Positions 13,751-14,668 of a stretch of DNA of 14,668 nucleotides are shown here, piece after piece. The notes beneath the pieces are model-generated. The model did not search any database. It had not been told where the DNA came from and worked only from the letters and a program-made list of their open reading frames with translations. The stretch spans positions 1 through 14,668 of the forward strand of contig JALSOD010000079.1 of assembly GCA_026986655.1 (NCBI GenBank), written 5' to 3'. Numbering within the stretch: position 1 is the first letter of the stretch; each line of letters opens with the position of its first letter. This DNA is from Caldifarciminota bacterium (GTDB lineage Bacteria; Hydrothermota; Hydrothermia; B15-G9; WFZT01). Both the position numbers and the translations under genes were made by a program.

Positions 13751-14656
13751 ATGTCGATACTGGTTGACGAAAAGACAAGAGTCATTATCCAGGGAATTAC
13801 AGGAAGGGAGGGGTCGGCTCGTGCTAAGTTAATGAAAGAATATGGAACAAACGTTGTGGGCGGTGTGACGCCCGGGCGAGGTGGCCAGGAGGTTCACGGA
13901 ATCCCTGTCTTTGACACGGTAAAGGAAGCCTGGGAGAAGGTGGGACCAATTGACGCAAGTGTTGTTTTTGTACCTGCACCTGCTGTAAAGGAAACTGCTC
14001 TTGAGGCTATTGAGGCTGGTGTCAAACTTCTGGTGCTTATCCCTGATAGAGTTCCCATTCATGACGTGCTTGAAATAGCCAAAAGGGCGGAGGAGAAAGG
14101 AGCGAAGTTTGTGGGTCCGAACACACTTGGACTACTTTCACCCGGAAAAGCGGTCCTTGGAATGATAGGCGGTAGAGCTGCGTCAGCGAGAGAATGGTTT
14201 AAACCCGGCCCTGTTGGTGTAACTTCAAGAAGTGGTGGTATCACATCTGCAATTTCTTATTATCTCACGAAAGCAGGATTGGGGGAGAGTACGATCATTC
14301 ATGTTGGAGGCGATGCAGTTGTTGGTCTTCCCCATCCAGAAGTTATCAAGCTTTTTGAACAGGATCCTGAGACAAAAGTTGTTGTAATGTTTGGTGAAAT
14401 TGGTACCACGCAGGAGGAGCGTGTCGCTGACCTTATCGAAAAGGGTGAGTTTACGAAACCAATGGTTGCCTTCATCGGAGGAAAGGCAGCCAAATCCGGT
14501 ACACGTTTCTCCCACGCAGGTGCCATCGTTGAGGGAAACCGCGGCTCATGGGAAAGTAAAGTAAATAGATTGAGAGAAGCTGGTGTCCATGTCGTTGAAT
14601 CATTCATGGACATCCCAAAAGTTACCAAAGAAATCCTTGAAAAAATGGGAGGCTAA
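13751..14656 (+). CDS. Acid-CoA ligase (NDP-forming) alpha subunit, succinyl-CoA synthetase-like
   Basis: The 301-residue protein has the SucD layout. The N-terminal CoA-binding Rossmann domain shows VIIQGITGREG (11-21) and GTNVVGGVTPGRGGQEVHG (32-50). The ligase domain has GPNTLG (122-127), SRSGG (159-163), VMFGEIGTT (212-220) and the phosphohistidine site RFSHAGAIVEG with H255. The family couples an acyl-CoA bond to NTP formation through that histidine, together with a beta subunit. Differences from classical SucD are GPNT in place of GPNC, SRSGG in place of SRSGT, a slightly longer loop GMIGGRAASAREWFKPG (137-153), and SARAKLM where FHTEQ-type residues are usual. Succinate is the default substrate and suits the methylmalonyl-CoA genes, but another acid cannot be excluded. 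The beta subunit is not in the window unless it is the gene starting at 14659. Confidence 0.85.
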   Translation: MSILVDEKTRVIIQGITGREGSARAKLMKEYGTNVVGGVTPGRGGQEVHGIPVFDTVKEAWEKVGPIDASVVFVPAPAVKETALEAIEAGVKLLVLIPDRVPIHDVLEIAKRAEEKGAKFVGPNTLGLLSPGKAVLGMIGGRAASAREWFKPGPVGVTSRSGGITSAISYYLTKAGLGESTIIHVGGDAVVGLPHPEVIKLFEQDPETKVVVMFGEIGTTQEERVADLIEKGEFTKPMVAFIGGKAAKSGTRFSHAGAIVEGNRGSWESKVNRLREAGVHVVESFMDIPKVTKEILEKMGG

Positions 14657-14658
14657 AA

Positions 14659-14668
14659 ATGGGTGAAC
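14659..14668 (+). CDS. Start of the next gene (first codons only)
   Basis: An ATG three bases after the TAA of the sucD-like gene, with GGGAGG at 14648-14653 spaced normally, reads Met-Gly-Glu before the window ends. It continues the plus-strand unit. A ligase beta subunit would be a natural partner, but nothing in three codons can show this. Confidence 0.5.

Noticed and set aside
14225..14628. Long antisense frames inside the sucD-like gene
   Set aside because: They are shadows of a well-supported coding gene; no start signals or family features were seen.

Overview
This is a gene-dense stretch of bacterial chromosome. It looks moderately A+T-rich by eye and carries housekeeping and central-metabolism genes in short, tightly coupled transcription units. 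Era and a bacterial-type CTP synthase make it bacterial. An LptF/LptG-type permease, part of the machinery that exports lipopolysaccharide, points to a diderm (two-membrane) cell. A methylmalonyl-CoA mutase with its epimerase, a divergent succinyl-CoA-ligase-like alpha subunit and an atypical aconitase-family dehydratase suggest propionate/methylmalonyl-CoA and organic-acid metabolism. I cannot name the lineage; an uncultivated or poorly sampled phylum would fit, but that is inference.

Layout, left to right. Positions 2-586 (+) hold the 3' part of a TPR-like protein that runs off the left edge. At 789-1745 (+) is a trans-polyprenyl diphosphate synthase. It converges on a minus-strand pair, CTP synthase (2577-4196) and a metallo-beta-lactamase-fold hydrolase (1760-2587). 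A 391-base intergenic region follows, with hairpins and decayed repeat traces. Next, on the plus strand, come an ArsB/NhaD-like permease (4588-5700), methylmalonyl-CoA mutase catalytic subunit (5723-7297) and methylmalonyl-CoA epimerase (7284-7688). A large palindromic intergenic repeat (7764-7851) separates these from the aconitase/isopropylmalate-dehydratase-like gene (7906-9162). That gene collides tail to tail with a minus-strand pair made of an SPFH/prohibitin-like membrane protein and a membrane-anchored single-HKD phospholipase-D-fold protein (10695 down to 9152). From 10906 to the right edge runs one plus-strand unit: DUF2905, lptF-like, era, PAP2-like membrane protein, sucD-like, and the first codons of another gene.

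The most striking pattern is regulatory. Six genes at the head of transcription units (789, 4588, 5723 and 10906 on plus; CTP synthase and SPFH on minus) have a sigma70-like -10 hexamer ending only 6-11 bases before the start codon and no Shine-Dalgarno sequence. Their mRNAs should therefore begin at or within a few bases of the start codon (leaderless). Most genes inside the units (2587, 7284, 12263, 13751) instead have a clear Shine-Dalgarno; the other internal genes (lptF-like, PLD-like, PAP2-like) are joined to the gene before them by ATGA or TGATG overlaps. The aconitase-like gene at 7906 also has a Shine-Dalgarno but stands alone. No tRNA, rRNA, CRISPR array, transposase or phage gene was recognised.
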